A DNA stretch of 64,000 bases from Isoetes taiwanensis (taxonomy: Eukaryota > Streptophyta > Lycopodiopsida > Isoetales > Isoetaceae), in NCBI GenBank assembly GCA_021234155.1, contig JAJEKV010000002.1, positions 23,574,942 through 23,638,941 of the forward strand. The letters run 5' to 3'. The notes beneath the pieces were generated by a model. It made no database searches and was not told the DNA's origin. It saw only the letters and a program-made list of their open reading frames with translations. Of the stretch, positions 53,340-64,000 are shown piece by piece (the stretch's first letter is position 1; each line of letters opens with the position of its first letter). The translations under genes and the position numbers were made by a program.

Positions 53340-55959
53340 CTGCCTCCCCCTAAAAGTTTTTAGCACGAAAACATGTACAGACTTTTATAAGACAAGTCCG
53401 ACATTTACAACATGGTGCCAAAATTAGGGGTAAAAATGATGGTAATGGTTGGGTTATGTCGCCGAAAAATATCTTCATGAATGCGTCGATGACGAATAAG
53501 ATCCGAATGAATGTCGATGTAGAACATAGATCTTGGGCAAAAACATAAAGACCATCCCCTTATATCATGGGTAATTCACATTTAAAAGAATTGCCCAAAA
53601 TTCCACTTTAAAAAAGAAGGAAGGGGGTCTTTAAAAAGTAAACACCAAAAATGCCTCCCCCAATATCAGCCATAAAGTTTGAGCATAAAATTTGCTGGAG
53701 CGTGAATGCTGCGTGCGTGACATGAGCGTGAGCGTGCAATCAGGCGTGAAGCAAGTGTGGAGCATGGACATAAGCAAAGCGTGGCCGCTGGAGCGTGGCG
53801 TCATAAGGCGGGGGCGTGGCTTCTGAAGGCTTGAGTTTAAAAATGCATGGTTGTGTCCCCTGTGATCGGCCATAGAAAAGTGGAACAGAGCGTGGACGTT
53901 TTTGTTGCAGCGTGGGCCGTGAGCATGGAAACAAAGAGCATGAGGAGCGTGGCATAAGCGTGGCCTGGCGTGAACAAAATCTGGCGTGGCGTGGGTAAAA
54001 TGTGAAGCGTGGGCCTTGAGATGCGACTGCGTGGGCGGGCACTTAATAAGCGTCGGCGGTTTTGGCACGGGTTGGCGTGGGCGTGGAAACAAAGGAGCGT
54101 GGCGTGGCGAGGCGTGGCCGTGGGCGTGGCCCGTGGTCAATAGCATGAGCATGGACCAAAAACTTTGGCGTGGCCCGTTATCAACCAATAATGATGAAAA
54201 CAGCGTGAGGCCAAAAAATACAACCACGGGCCTATGGCGGTGCTAATCTTGTTGTTTGCAAATCGATATAAGTGGCAAATGGAGGCGAAATATGTGGCTT
54301 GAAATGCGATGCGAAGGTAATTCGAGAGGATGCCAAAATTGTAGCTTCTATAGATAGAAACCGGCCTGATGTCTGAGAGCGAGCCATTTGTTTGCGTACG
54401 GTCTTTGCGTAGTAGAATGATGCAGGGGAAATAGTGGTCGCTACTTTGAAGAGATGGATGAGCCATGAAGGAATGCGCACAGTGGTGGATATTAGACTTT
54501 GCTTCTCAAGGATGTTCGAATCCTCTTAACTGATGAAATCATTTGCTTCTTTTGCAAGATAGCACGAGTAAGGAGCTTTGAAGAAACTGACATGAGGCGT
54601 CGCGGCTTGGAGATAAAATAGTGACCCATAAAGATTTTCGAATAGAATCCAACTTTTTGATAAAAATGTTTCCGTGTTTTATTGTGACGGTGGAAGAAAA
54701 CCTATCTATTGCTTCAAAGATCCACTCGAAGATGAGCTTGTTGGATTTGCAACGGTATATGCTAGAACAGATGGATGGGGGCTAGCCCAGGTGCTGGCCC
54801 TCTCGAAAAGAAAAATCAAGAAGAAGGTAGATCAATTTAAGGCGAAATACTTGAAGAAAATCCTTCTCCTCACATGTTTTTGCTTAAAAAAACAAGTCGC
54901 GTGAATGATAGCCATGCCGAATGGACGGTGAACTTAAGAGCTTCAAAGAACTTAGAACATCTGCGGTGATTGATGGGTTCTATGCGGTGGAAATGAAACG
55001 AGGTAGCGGTTGGGTAAAAGCATGCTTTCTGATTGTACCACTTTTGGAACCCTCAAAATACCTGCTGGTCGGGCACTTTTAAAACTTTACGTTTTCTTTC
55101 CATTAAAATCAATGAAATTTTTTGAATTGAAGGTCAATAACATGTCAATCTATAGTATTAGAGGATAACAATACTATTAGCGACTAATAAAAATGGATTA
55201 ACTCTCAACCTTATTATTTATTGCGGCATTTATACAAATTAAAACTTCGAACTCGGTAGTTTCGCATTCCTAAAAAAAGTACTTTAGATGGTACACCTAG
55301 CATGCTTTCACCGGTGATGAAAAGACAAAATGGGTATTTGGTAATTTATAAGCTCAAAAAAACTTCCGAACTTCGTGTATGTGCAGGGAGCTATGGAATA
55401 AAATCTTGGCTTTGAAGATTGGAAAAACCTTGAATCAAGCTGGCGGAACTTGGAATATATGGGCTAGCCGAAAGGCCGCCCTCAGAATTAAACCGAAGAA
55501 GAAATGATGGAGAATATTTTTGTGTGCAAAGCATGAATCGATAAAACCGAGAGAGAAAACAGAGGATAATGAAAAGATCATGATATTTTGACAATTTTCC
55601 AGCAGAGAGAAGATAAAAGAGGATCAAACTTTTGATTTTTCTGAAATCTTGCAGAGGAGGGCCACCACCTCAAATCCTCGAACTCCAAACCGCGTTTGCC
55701 GTGACTTGAAAACGAGGCTTGAGAACAGATTTACTTAAATTAAATTTGATCACCGGGTAATCATCACCGCCTGAAAACAAAGGCCTCCAAGCCGGATACA
55801 ATAAACGGCTTGGTTGGGCAACTAAGGAAACCTAACGGAGGAAGAATAGTATACAAGAAGTCGCCAAAACGGGAAGAATGGGATAAAGAAGACAACAACA
55901 AACAAAGGCAAGGGTGAAGAAAGTGATCACGAAGCTTAACCCGCATAACTTGGCGCCAA
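53340..55959 (-). other. Interior of the LARD-like element
   Basis: Holds a dense GCGTGGC / AGCGTG microrepeat at 53700-54180 (about 30 copies), which makes a long His/Pro/Ala-rich spurious minus frame (54227-53631). The rest is ordinary-looking non-coding sequence. Confidence 0.7.
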
Positions 55960-56310
55960 TGTTTGATTCTTGGCATACACCGCAAATGCCAGCCCATGAT
56001 CGCCGGATGCTACAAAGCCGCCATGCTCATGATCACAAAACAAGAACAAGACAAGGAAATATGTACAAAGAATGAAGGGGAATTGGCCAAATGAGGCTCT
56101 CCAAATATGAGATAAACCTCGAGTATTATCCGAAGAGGCTCCGGTCTAATATAGTGTAGACCGCAAATCTGAGCCGTACATCTAACTAAATCTAATCCCT
56201 ACACTTATGTTAACCTAATCATGCCAAGTGTCAGTCTGCCACCACTGACACCTAACATGTGCATGCACCTAACATGTGCATGCACAATGTTAACCACTAG
56301 GTGGTTAACG
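55960..56310 (-). repeat. LTR (5' LTR of the minus-strand element)
   Basis: Its outer base is changed (CG in place of TG on the minus strand), otherwise it matches the other LTR closely. TTGGCGCCAA abuts it on the inner side. Confidence 0.85.
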
Positions 56311-56898
56311 TATTGTCGTCATATAGACACTTTGGTGCCAACTTATTGTCACTTTATATTCACTTTTTTGTCACCTTATTCTCTCCCTTTTGTCATATTT
56401 GAGGCATTCTATTGGCACACTATTGATAAATTTGTCCCACTTTTTTTCCAACATCTTTATCAAAGTTATGATATTTTATTATCACATTATGGTTAAATTT
56501 ATATCATTTCTTTATCACTACTTTTGTCATTCTAAAGTCAGTCTATTGACACATTTTTGGCACATGGTTGTGTCAAAACTTTGTCAGCCTATTGTCATAG
56601 TTGTGTCATTTGTTGCCACATTATAATCAGGTTTGTACCATTTGTTTGTCATCACTTTTGTCAGTATTAGTTTAACACATGGTTTTGTCAAACCATGTCA
56701 TTCTATATGTCACATTGTAGTCACACTTACATCATTCTTTTGTCATTTCTTTTGTAACTATTGCATCGCTCTATTGTCACATTTATTGTCATTTGGATTT
56801 CACTATTTTTGTCATTTTATTGTCACTTTTTATCGGTTTTGGACATATTATTTTAGTGACAAAAAAAGTGAATAAATTGTTGTTCTCTTATAGTGTAG

Positions 56899-59452
56899 GA
56901 GCCATGAGTTCCAAGATCCGGTGATATGATCTTGGTAGAACCTCCAAGATATTGAAGGTATTCCTGGCAAACCTTCAACCTCAATGGTTGAGAACCTCCA
57001 GGTTGCTTAAGGCAACCAATCTGTGGCTAAATCCCTGCATAAATCAGCTCAAATTTGCTTGTGAACAAGCTATCCCTAAACAAGAAAAAATTGTTTGCCA
57101 AACTTTGATTGCCAAATGAGATGAGGGTTGTTTTGATGGGAACAATTGCAATAGGTCCTCGAGACTACGGAAGCTCTTGAAAAGTCGAGGCAAATGGATG
57201 ACCGTAACTAGGTGAAAACGCCTCTCGACCGGGTCAATTTTTGGTCAATGGCAACGGCTGCAGAGCTCAAATTTATAAAATGAGAAAATGTGAGGAATCT
57301 TTTCGAGTTTCTTTCTTTGACACCCTCTCTGTAACCTATAGGACACATGCATCATGTTGAAACAACAGAAAGTTTGCTTTTGTGTGCATGAATGCTATTT
57401 TTTGCAGATTTTTTGTGACAGTCTGTAACAGAGCTAGAGAACAAGCTTTGAGTTAAGGCCTAACATAATTTTTTGACTTTTATGCAAAGGAAATAGCTTG
57501 CTAGAATGGGGACAGGCTGTAGGTGAACAAAACCTAATACAAAATGCTGTTTGGCTAATTTTTTTGGATTTTAGAAGGAATTACTAGTAACTTAACAATG
57601 CAGTATTGAGTGTGCACTTTAGATTGAAATTTAAGCTAAGATAACTTATACAAACCATATATACTTTTATTGTTGAGACTCAAGCACTGGTACAGCATAG
57701 ACGGAGCCACCAACACTCAAACTTCAGATCAATACAACACACATTCTTCACCAACTTCAAATTTTCATTCAAAGGAGCTTCCAAGGTTTACAACGAATGA
57801 ATTTCCCAGTGATTTAACATAGGAAAACTCACAAAATGTATGAATCAAAGATAATACATAACTTCAAAGGATGATATAAGACTTTATTGCATCAGATCTT
57901 CAAGAAATCTGACACAAGGAGGCAGTGCAGGGCAAACAGAGGTCATTCCAATCAATAAGATGCTGGATTTGATCACTCAAGGCACTGTGGTGCTCGAAGA
58001 ATTCTTGAAGCCTGATTAATCCTTTAAATAAACAATTTCGGCCTGGTTTTGATGAAAACGGATCGATTTGGCTTTTTTCACCGCTAGAATCTTTTTCTTG
58101 ACCGTGAAAAATAGTCGGTTGAGGTGTCAGAGCCATGATTTCCTTTCAAATTGAAGTCCCCTTTCGGAATAAACCCTTTTTGCGTGGTTTTGTTTTGTCT
58201 TACAAAGAATAAACTAAGTTTTTACCGATTCTTAGTGAGATTCTTGGCACAAAAAAGGTTAAATCGGGCAGGTTTACTCATGATTTGCCTGTTAGTTAGG
58301 CTGCATTTTCGGATCTTGCCATGTATTTAGGGTTCTTGACAAAAACCGGATGAATATCCTCACGGCGTTCAGCAAAAATAGGCTCATGGATTTTGCGGTA
58401 AATGTGGTTGACCGTAAAATGAAGTGGGCTTTGGGGGTAACCAAACTAATTTTTTGCAAGAATGAAGTGTGGATGCCAAGATCCCGGAGAACACCTAAAT
58501 CAAGGGCTAGATGTGGTCAAAATGAGAAGTTTTGACCACCTTTTCGTGATGTTTTTTACAAGCTTTTAGGTGGAATTTAGAAAATAACCAACTTCATTTT
58601 TGGCCCTTTTCATGGTGTACCGGTGATGTGGCATGAGGGTGATGACTTGGCAATGGTGATGATGTGGCATGGTGATGTGGAAGGCAAGGTGTCAAAGAAA
58701 ATTTCCTAGGTCAAATCTTGATGAAGTGCATCAAAGTGTGAATGACACGTGTTAGGTGACTTGGTGATGATGTGGATGAGGTGTGCATGTTTTTGATGGT
58801 GAGGTGGCACTAAATGGTGAATTTTAGGCCTTGATCTAGCCTTTTTTCGAGGTAGTCAACTTAGGCTCTTTGAGACTTGGTCTTTGACCATTACTTTGGT
58901 CTTGAACTAATGATGTGATGGATTTTTAGACCTTCTCTCCTCTTCTTTTTTCTTTTTTAGAGAGAGAGTGACCTTTTTCAAACTTCTCATGTGCATGGTG
59001 ATGGATTATGAAGTGTGTGTGTGATGTACATGGTGCATGAGTATGAAATATGTGGTGTGTGAGATTTGACCTAGGGAAAAGGACTTTGAGCTATGGAAAT
59101 ATGATGAATGGGAGGAGGGAAGGGTATGAGGTGTGAGTATGGATGTGAGCAATGCCTTCTTGAGCCAAGAACTCTAAGATAGTGCCAAAATCTCAAAAGG
59201 TGACAAGATAACATACTCTTTAGGGGGTCTTCCAATCTTTGACTAGGGGTCTTCTCTCTTTGACTTCTCTTCTAACCTTTGACTCAAGTCTTACTTCCTT
59301 TTGCCAACTTGAATGCTCCTTTGAATGTTCTCCATTGGTCTTCAGTTTGGTGCTAAGATTTATCTTCATACCTAAACAATGAGCTCCAAATAGAAAGGTC
59401 TTGTACATGTATCTTGATCTTCTTGTGATTTCTTGTGAAGTTGTTCTTACAT
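56899..59452. other. 2.5-kb stretch without a supported gene
   Basis: Short frames only (58136-57900 minus, 78 codons; 58350-58535 plus). 58615-58810 has repeated GATGTGGCATGGTGATG phrases of the kind seen in LTR leader sequence. Confidence 0.4.
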
Positions 59453-59471
59453 GCTGCCACAATGTGGCAGC
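59453..59471. repeat. Perfect short hairpin
   Basis: GCTGCCACA and TGTGGCAGC around one A: 9-bp arms. No downstream T run, so not an obvious terminator. Confidence 0.8.
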
Positions 59472-59839
59472 ACTGACCACCTTGGTGCGAGTGGAGGGCT
59501 GAGCTTAGAATCCAATAACCCTAAGATCGGGCAGTTTGGCGATATGCTTACACCCGAACATTTCTGCCTTTTATAGAATGGGTTGTGGGCTGAGCATGTT
59601 GGTTATGCCGGGCGGCTGCTCCATTTGAAGGGAGGGGGGCGGGAGAGGAGGCCAATCGCAGGGGCAAAGTGGGTGAGCTTGGTGCACTAAGAGAGGTCAA
59701 CCTGGACAGATTGCAGGCGCGTAAACGGTCTTGAGGGTGTAAGTAATGGGCTGGGCGAGCCGGAGCACCGGAGAGGTGAGGTGATGGAGGGATGTACGGC
59801 TGCTTGCCTGGCAGCAGCGAGCCGGGCACACCCGGAGGT

Positions 59840-61200
59840 CGAGATCTCGAGGGCGGCAGCCGGGTCGAAGCGGTCGGCAAAGCAAGGCGAAAGTCAAGAG
59901 CCGTGGAGGCTGAGGCACTTGAGAAGGGCAGCTGGCCGAAATGAATGGGCAAGCAGCGAGTCAAGTATCACCCCGGAGAGGTCAAGCTCCACGCAGGCGC
60001 AACGCCGAGCGGTTCCGCAGGAAATTGGCGCAATGGAGAGGTAGAGCCTCGAGGGCGGCAACGCCAGGCCGGCAAAGGCGAGTTTGGCGCAATGGCCAGA
60101 CGATCACGAGGCGCGTGCGGCCGCCGAGCGCGGTTTGCAAAGTGCGAAGCCAAGTACGTTTCGGAGGCGAGGGCGCTGTGAGGGGCGGGCAGCCGTTGTC
60201 GCAAAGTAGCCAGCACACAGGCTGGTCCCCTAGGGCGGGCAGCCGGGCCGAAAGTGTCGGTGCGCGGGCGGTAGCTGGCGCGCTGAGAGGTCGAAGCTCT
60301 TTCGAGAGTGCAGCGCCCGGAAGCGGTCGTAGATACGCGAGCCAAGGCAAATGGAGAGGCTTTGTGCTCAGTGAGGGATGCAAATACCGAGCAGGGCAGC
60401 GCGAGCCGCTGCAATGGAGAGGCCGAGGCCCCGAGGGTAGCAAATGCCGAAGCGCAGTTTGCAAAGTGCGGTAGCCGGGCGCGCAAATGGGAGAGGGGTT
60501 TAGGGCCCCGAGGGATGGGTACAGTCGAAGGTGAACGCAAGTAACCAGCGAAGCCGGGCGCAAATGGAGAGGCGAGGTGCCCAGGGCGGCAACAATGAGC
60601 TTTGCCTGGGCAGTGGGTGCGGGAGGCGCAATGAGAGGTCGAGAACCTCGAGGGCGGCACGGGCCGAAGGCGGCTGGGCAAAGGGCGGTAGCCGGTGTAA
60701 TTCGAGAGTTCGGAAGGCCCACGAGGGCGGCAATGGCCGGAAGGTGGTTTGCGTAGGCGGAAGGCGCATCAAGAGTTCGAACACGCAGGGGAGCGGGCAC
60801 CCGCCGGAAGGTGTTTCCAAAAGTGCGAAGCCGGGCGCGTTTGAGGCGCAGAGCTCGAGGGCGGCAAATGGACAGCGTGGTTTCGCATGCGATGGCGAAT
60901 CGGGCGCAGGCTAAGAGGTCGGTGCTGGAGGGCGCGGGCAACAAGCAACGCGGTTTCCGCAGGCTGGCGAAGCCGGGCACAAAGAATGCGAGGTCGAGGC
61001 CAACTGGGCCGAAAGGTGGTTTCCGGGTGCAAAGCAAGGTAGCTCAAGGAAGTGGGAGAGGTCGAGGCATACAGAGGGCTGGCCAAATGTCGTGTGAGCA
61101 AAGGGCGTAGCCGGGCGCGAACCAGAGGCAGAGGACCTCGGGGGCAAATGGTTTGGCGTGTCGAGGCGGAAGCCGGGCGCGGCGGGAGAGGTGGAGGCAT
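59840..61200. repeat. GC-rich degenerate minisatellite, about 70-bp unit
   Basis: CTCGAGGGCGGCAA and its variants recur at about 59846, 60042, 60428, 60506, 60580, 60646, 60719, 60850 and 60921, that is at 66-78 bp or multiples. Between them are AATGGAGAGGTCGAG, GTTTGCAAAGTGCG and AGCCGGGCGC segments. The lack of stops in GC-rich repeats makes long open frames (for example 61037-59982 minus, 351 codons) with no protein character. Confidence 0.75.
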
Positions 61201-61289
61201 TAAATCTTTTAAGGGCTTATTAAAATCGGGAAGAACTTCCAAGCACAATAGAAATCATATAGTGAAGGTGTATTGCACTAAGTGGCCAA

Positions 61290-63130
61290 AAGAACATGGA
61301 AGCTACGACTAGTTTATTGTCTTCTCCATTAATCTTTAGATAACGTAAATTGCTAAAGGTTTCAAGAAAAAGAGGAAGGAAGTTGATGTACTTGAATTTC
61401 TTCTACCTTGTCCTCGCTCTTGCTTCAACCCCTTCTTTAAAGAGAGAAGTTTGAAGGCCTCCAACACTAATCATTTGTAGCTTTGGAAAATCTTGTTCAG
61501 AGTTGAAGATAAGTTAGTTATTTTTTATTTTACATGTGCCATGCTTTTTGTCATAGGGATGTAAGCAATTCAAACACAGGAAAGACTCGGATCGGCATCT
61601 TGATGTAAACATAAAGCTTTGAGATCATGTATTTTGCCTTGTGAGATGTTATACGCATTATTGAGTAGGTGAGAACACTTTTACATGCTAAGTACTTAAT
61701 GGATAGGTAATCCCATAAAATTTGAAATTCCAAAGTTTGTTGAGAGTCTATTGCAATTACTTCATGTGTCTTAAGGGATGCCGCCAAGTGGCCCACGTAA
61801 AGAGTTCTCCTTCTTCTTCTTCTTACGATTTCTTCTTCTTCCAAACCAGCATCCGCACTCAAGTAACAAAGTTGATTAGAAAGGTGAATAAATAAACTAA
61901 AGATATCTAGAGAGCATAAGCACTTGCCTTTGATGTAGACACATATTTCCAGCCTTTAAGGTTTGCACGCTCGAAAGCAATGGCCCAAAAATGATCATGG
62001 CATTGTAACTCGTCATCCTTGGAAGAAAAAATGGACTCGTCTATGAGGACTTCCAAAATATCTTCATCTCAACATGGCACATCGAGCCATTTCCATTTGT
62101 TTTCCACGCCAAACAAGGGCAGCATCGATGAAGGCTTCTTGCAATAAACAACAGGTTTGAGCATCGATACTAGGTTCTAAAGTTTGGAGCACCGTATCAT
62201 CCGCGATCCGATTCGAAGTGGGGGGATTGATGGCTTTCAACGTCGTTGTTTGACTTTCCTCCACTCGCTTTCTTTACGCCTTTCTAGCCTTCTAAAATAA
62301 GTGCCATATGTATTGATTGCCAAAGGAAGACCATCACATAGTGGGACTATTTCTTTAAGCAAATCTTTCTCCTTATCCTTATCTTGAATTCTTGCACGAT
62401 TGTATGAACAATTGCTCCTTCATGGATATCTAGTAAATTGGGCTCAAAAAAGTTTGTATGCATTTGAACTTGCATTAGGTGGACAACAAATATCAATGAA
62501 ACTCCTTAGCTACTTCGTGGGATCGCGTGGATAGCATTACTCCTGACTTGACTCTGGAAGGTATTGATCTACATCTTGTGGCAATAAGTCTTCTAGATCT
62601 TTTTACCATCAAACATTGTCCACAAAAGATAGACACATGGAAAAGCCCCCGTTTTTTAAGCGTTGCAACAATGGCGCAATGCATTTTGACCTTGATGAAT
62701 GCTTGTGAATGTCTCTTTCTTTATTTTCAATTCACCGCAAGATCTTACTTTGAATTTCCTTTATATCAGGGAGGAGCCCCACGATGTACAAAAAAGCTTT
62801 AACTTGATTGGCTCCCTTTGGAAATTCTTGATCGTGATAGTAATTGGTCAAGAAAGTAGTTTTTCCACGCCCCATTCCACACACCAAAGAAGGACTCGAA
62901 TTCGACTTCCTTATGAATGTCGGCCAATTCAATGGTGGCTTAAACTTGATGACAAGATCACCAATTGGGGCATTCTTCCGGATGTAGGGATCTCATTTTT
63001 AATAATGGAGACTTCATTCGCAATACTTTTACCAAGCTGCACATTTAATACTCCACACTTCAAAGTAAATTCTCGTTCATTTCACTCAATCGGTTAGCAA
63101 GGTCATCAAGCCTTCGGCTTGGTTGGGCAC
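61290..63130 (-). pseudogene. NB-ARC-LRR (NLR) resistance-type gene relic
   Basis: Minus strand, from right to left. A pre-P-loop region (LANRLSEMNENL; FKPPLNWPTFIRK) is followed by the P-loop LVCGMGRGKTTFLTNYYHDQ (about 62880), which has lost one glycine/valine step of GMGGVGKTT. Next come kinase-2-like CLSFVDNV and DLEDLLPQDVDQYLP (about 62620-62560), RNBS-B-like SGVMLSTRSHEVAKE (about 62530) and GLPL-region CDGLPLAINTYGTYFRRLE (about 62330). After further decayed sequence, LRR-like pieces follow, such as LETFSNLRYLKINGED near 61345. The motifs fall in all three frames with many stops. NLRs are intracellular immune receptors; this copy cannot make one. The N-terminal domain class is not determined. 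Confidence 0.78.
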
Positions 63131-64000
63131 AGATGATGAAACCACTGTGCACTTTAGTACAACTCTTTTTCCGAACCACAACCATTTATTCTTTACTTTT
63201 TGTTATCAATAATGGCAGATCTACTAAACAACGAAACAACAAAACCGAATAATAATGGCGGATCTACTAAACAACGAAACACGGATCCGATTCATAAGAT
63301 GACTTTATTTTCTCTTTTCTATTTTGCTTAATCACACAAGAAAGTAAATATCGATTTTAGCTACGTGACTGAATTCTCATTGTGAAATTCATAGGCCTCT
63401 TACGAGCAATGCCGGGCAATTTTCCTTCAAATATTCATCATCACCGCTTTGCCGCGAACTATTTTCATGGATTTTCTAAGAATTGGGCATACTCTATTAC
63501 TTTCTTTGCCTTGTCATCAATTTACGTGATAAGCCGCTGCAGGTTTGTATTATCATGCCAAGAGCTTGGAGGCAAATCTGGCTAAAGGGTGCTGGCCCGC
63601 CAACATCACAAATACTTTTGTCCGTCCATGAGCATTGGGCCATTTTCATTCAAACTTTTGTATTCCATACGCAAAAAATGGTTTAGCAATTCAAGTGATT
63701 AAAAGCGTTGAGAATAAAATGCGGGATCCATCCAGTAAACATACCTTGCGTGATCCTTGAAAATTCGCATAAATGCCGGTCCCTTATAATTTCCTGGCAA
63801 TAGCCATAGCCATAAAGGCGTAAGTCTTTGCCAAAAGCGAATCTCATGACTCCAATTGAAGGCTGGCAAAAAGGCTTAATCTTTGAAAAGGCGAATCGCA
63901 TCGGCTTAAAGACGAATGCTAAGCATAATCGCATGGGTGCATCGTGGATTTAATAGGTATACGTGATTTAAAGTGCATCGTGATTTACTATATACAAATG
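63131..64000. other. Region upstream of the NLR relic
   Basis: A 42-bp tandem repeat (ATAATGGCRGATCTACTAAA) lies at 63208-63285. Minus-strand fragments at 63690-63420 (DDKAKKVIEYAQFLENP) might be the decayed N-terminal domain of the NLR, but this is not secure. The last 250 bp hold nothing recognisable. Confidence 0.35.

Larger units (their letters stand above)
52988..56310 (-). mobile_element. Complete LTR retrotransposon without recognisable gag-pol (LARD-like), 3323 bp
   Basis: Two LTRs of about 351 bp at 52988-53339 and 55960-56310, about 90-94% alike, flanked by TATTG on both sides. On the minus strand the LTR begins TGTTAACC and ends CCAAACA. A polypurine tract AGGGGGAGGCAG precedes the left LTR, and TTGGCGCCAAGTTATG, in the place of a primer-binding site, follows the right LTR. 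The orientation is therefore minus. The 2.6-kb interior has no reverse transcriptase, integrase or gag that I can recognise, so replication would depend on an autonomous partner. Confidence 0.85.
52447..56895 (+). mobile_element. 3' part of a second CACTA element, split by an LTR element
   Basis: After the TNP2 tail come repeats of TTGTCAC/TTGTCATT (52890-52987 and, beyond the nested LTR element, 56311-56860) in the position of subterminal repeats. The right end at 56895 in reverse complement reads CACTATAAGAGAACAACAAT, a classical CACTA terminus, and contains TTTGTCACT itself. TAG follows at 56896-56898 as the presumed 3-bp duplication. The matching left end was not found in the window, so the element is truncated or rearranged. 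Confidence 0.75.

Noticed and set aside
53631-54227. 198-codon His/Pro/Ala-rich minus frame
   Set aside because: Created by the GCGTGGC microrepeat inside the LARD-like element; no gag-like motif.
59982-61037. 351-codon minus-strand open frame
   Set aside because: It lies wholly in the GC-rich minisatellite; both strands and several frames are open there, and the product is a Leu/Pro/Ala/Arg-rich repeat without domains.

Overview
This is a stretch of a large, transposon-rich land-plant nuclear genome. The evidence is a spliced plastid-type Usp-domain gene with GT/AG introns, an intronless PLS-class PPR gene, decayed LEA_2/NHL and NB-ARC-LRR (NLR) resistance-type genes, and Copia, Gypsy, L1-like LINE, CACTA and hAT sequence. 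The PPR repeat phrasing (repeated MYGKCGSL-type segments), the sparse genes and the large repeat load fit a fern or another seed-free vascular plant. That placement is an inference; only 'land plant' is secure.

Layout. 1-4260: minus-strand LINE (interrupted ORF2, ORF1 and an extra upstream ORF). 4700-5700: degenerate short-period repeats, part of them a strict 10-bp TTCnnGAAnn array. 8855-10115: a tRNA-like (SINE-type) sequence split by a 1.19-kb hAT-like element with a perfect 8-bp target duplication. 10150-10550: tandem repeat. 11575-19035: a 7.46-kb CACTA-like element with terminal inverted repeats, a TAT duplication and arrays of the palindrome ACGTCGCATGCGACGT at both ends; it holds hairpin-bearing tandem repeats, an 820-bp polypurine tract and a GC-rich block array. 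19930-23500: PPR relic, foldback repeat and the open PPR gene. 24200-24880: tandem duplication and a SINE with a TATC-type tail. 27688-28590: broken LEA_2/NHL gene. 28800-35520: inverted-repeat elements and a second long polypurine tract. 38160-40930: decayed second LINE. 41628-43295: the one clearly intact ordinary spliced gene. 44880-46950: GGCGCC-palindrome arrays followed by a lone captured-looking exon. 47699-51190: second SINE copy, Gypsy RNase H relic, Copia relic. 52440-56895: 3' part of a second CACTA element carrying a DUF4216-like TNP2 tail, split by a complete 3.3-kb coding-poor LTR element. 59840-61200: GC-rich minisatellite. 61290-63130: NLR pseudogene.

Only the Usp-domain gene and perhaps the PPR gene look like functioning host genes. 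They would act in organelles: the PPR protein in RNA metabolism, the Usp protein in the plastid stroma. The rest is a layered record of transposition, with several nesting events resolvable to the base by their target-site duplications. The most distinctive signals are the palindrome-based subterminal arrays of the CACTA-like elements, the nested insertions and the 10-bp heat-shock-element-like array.
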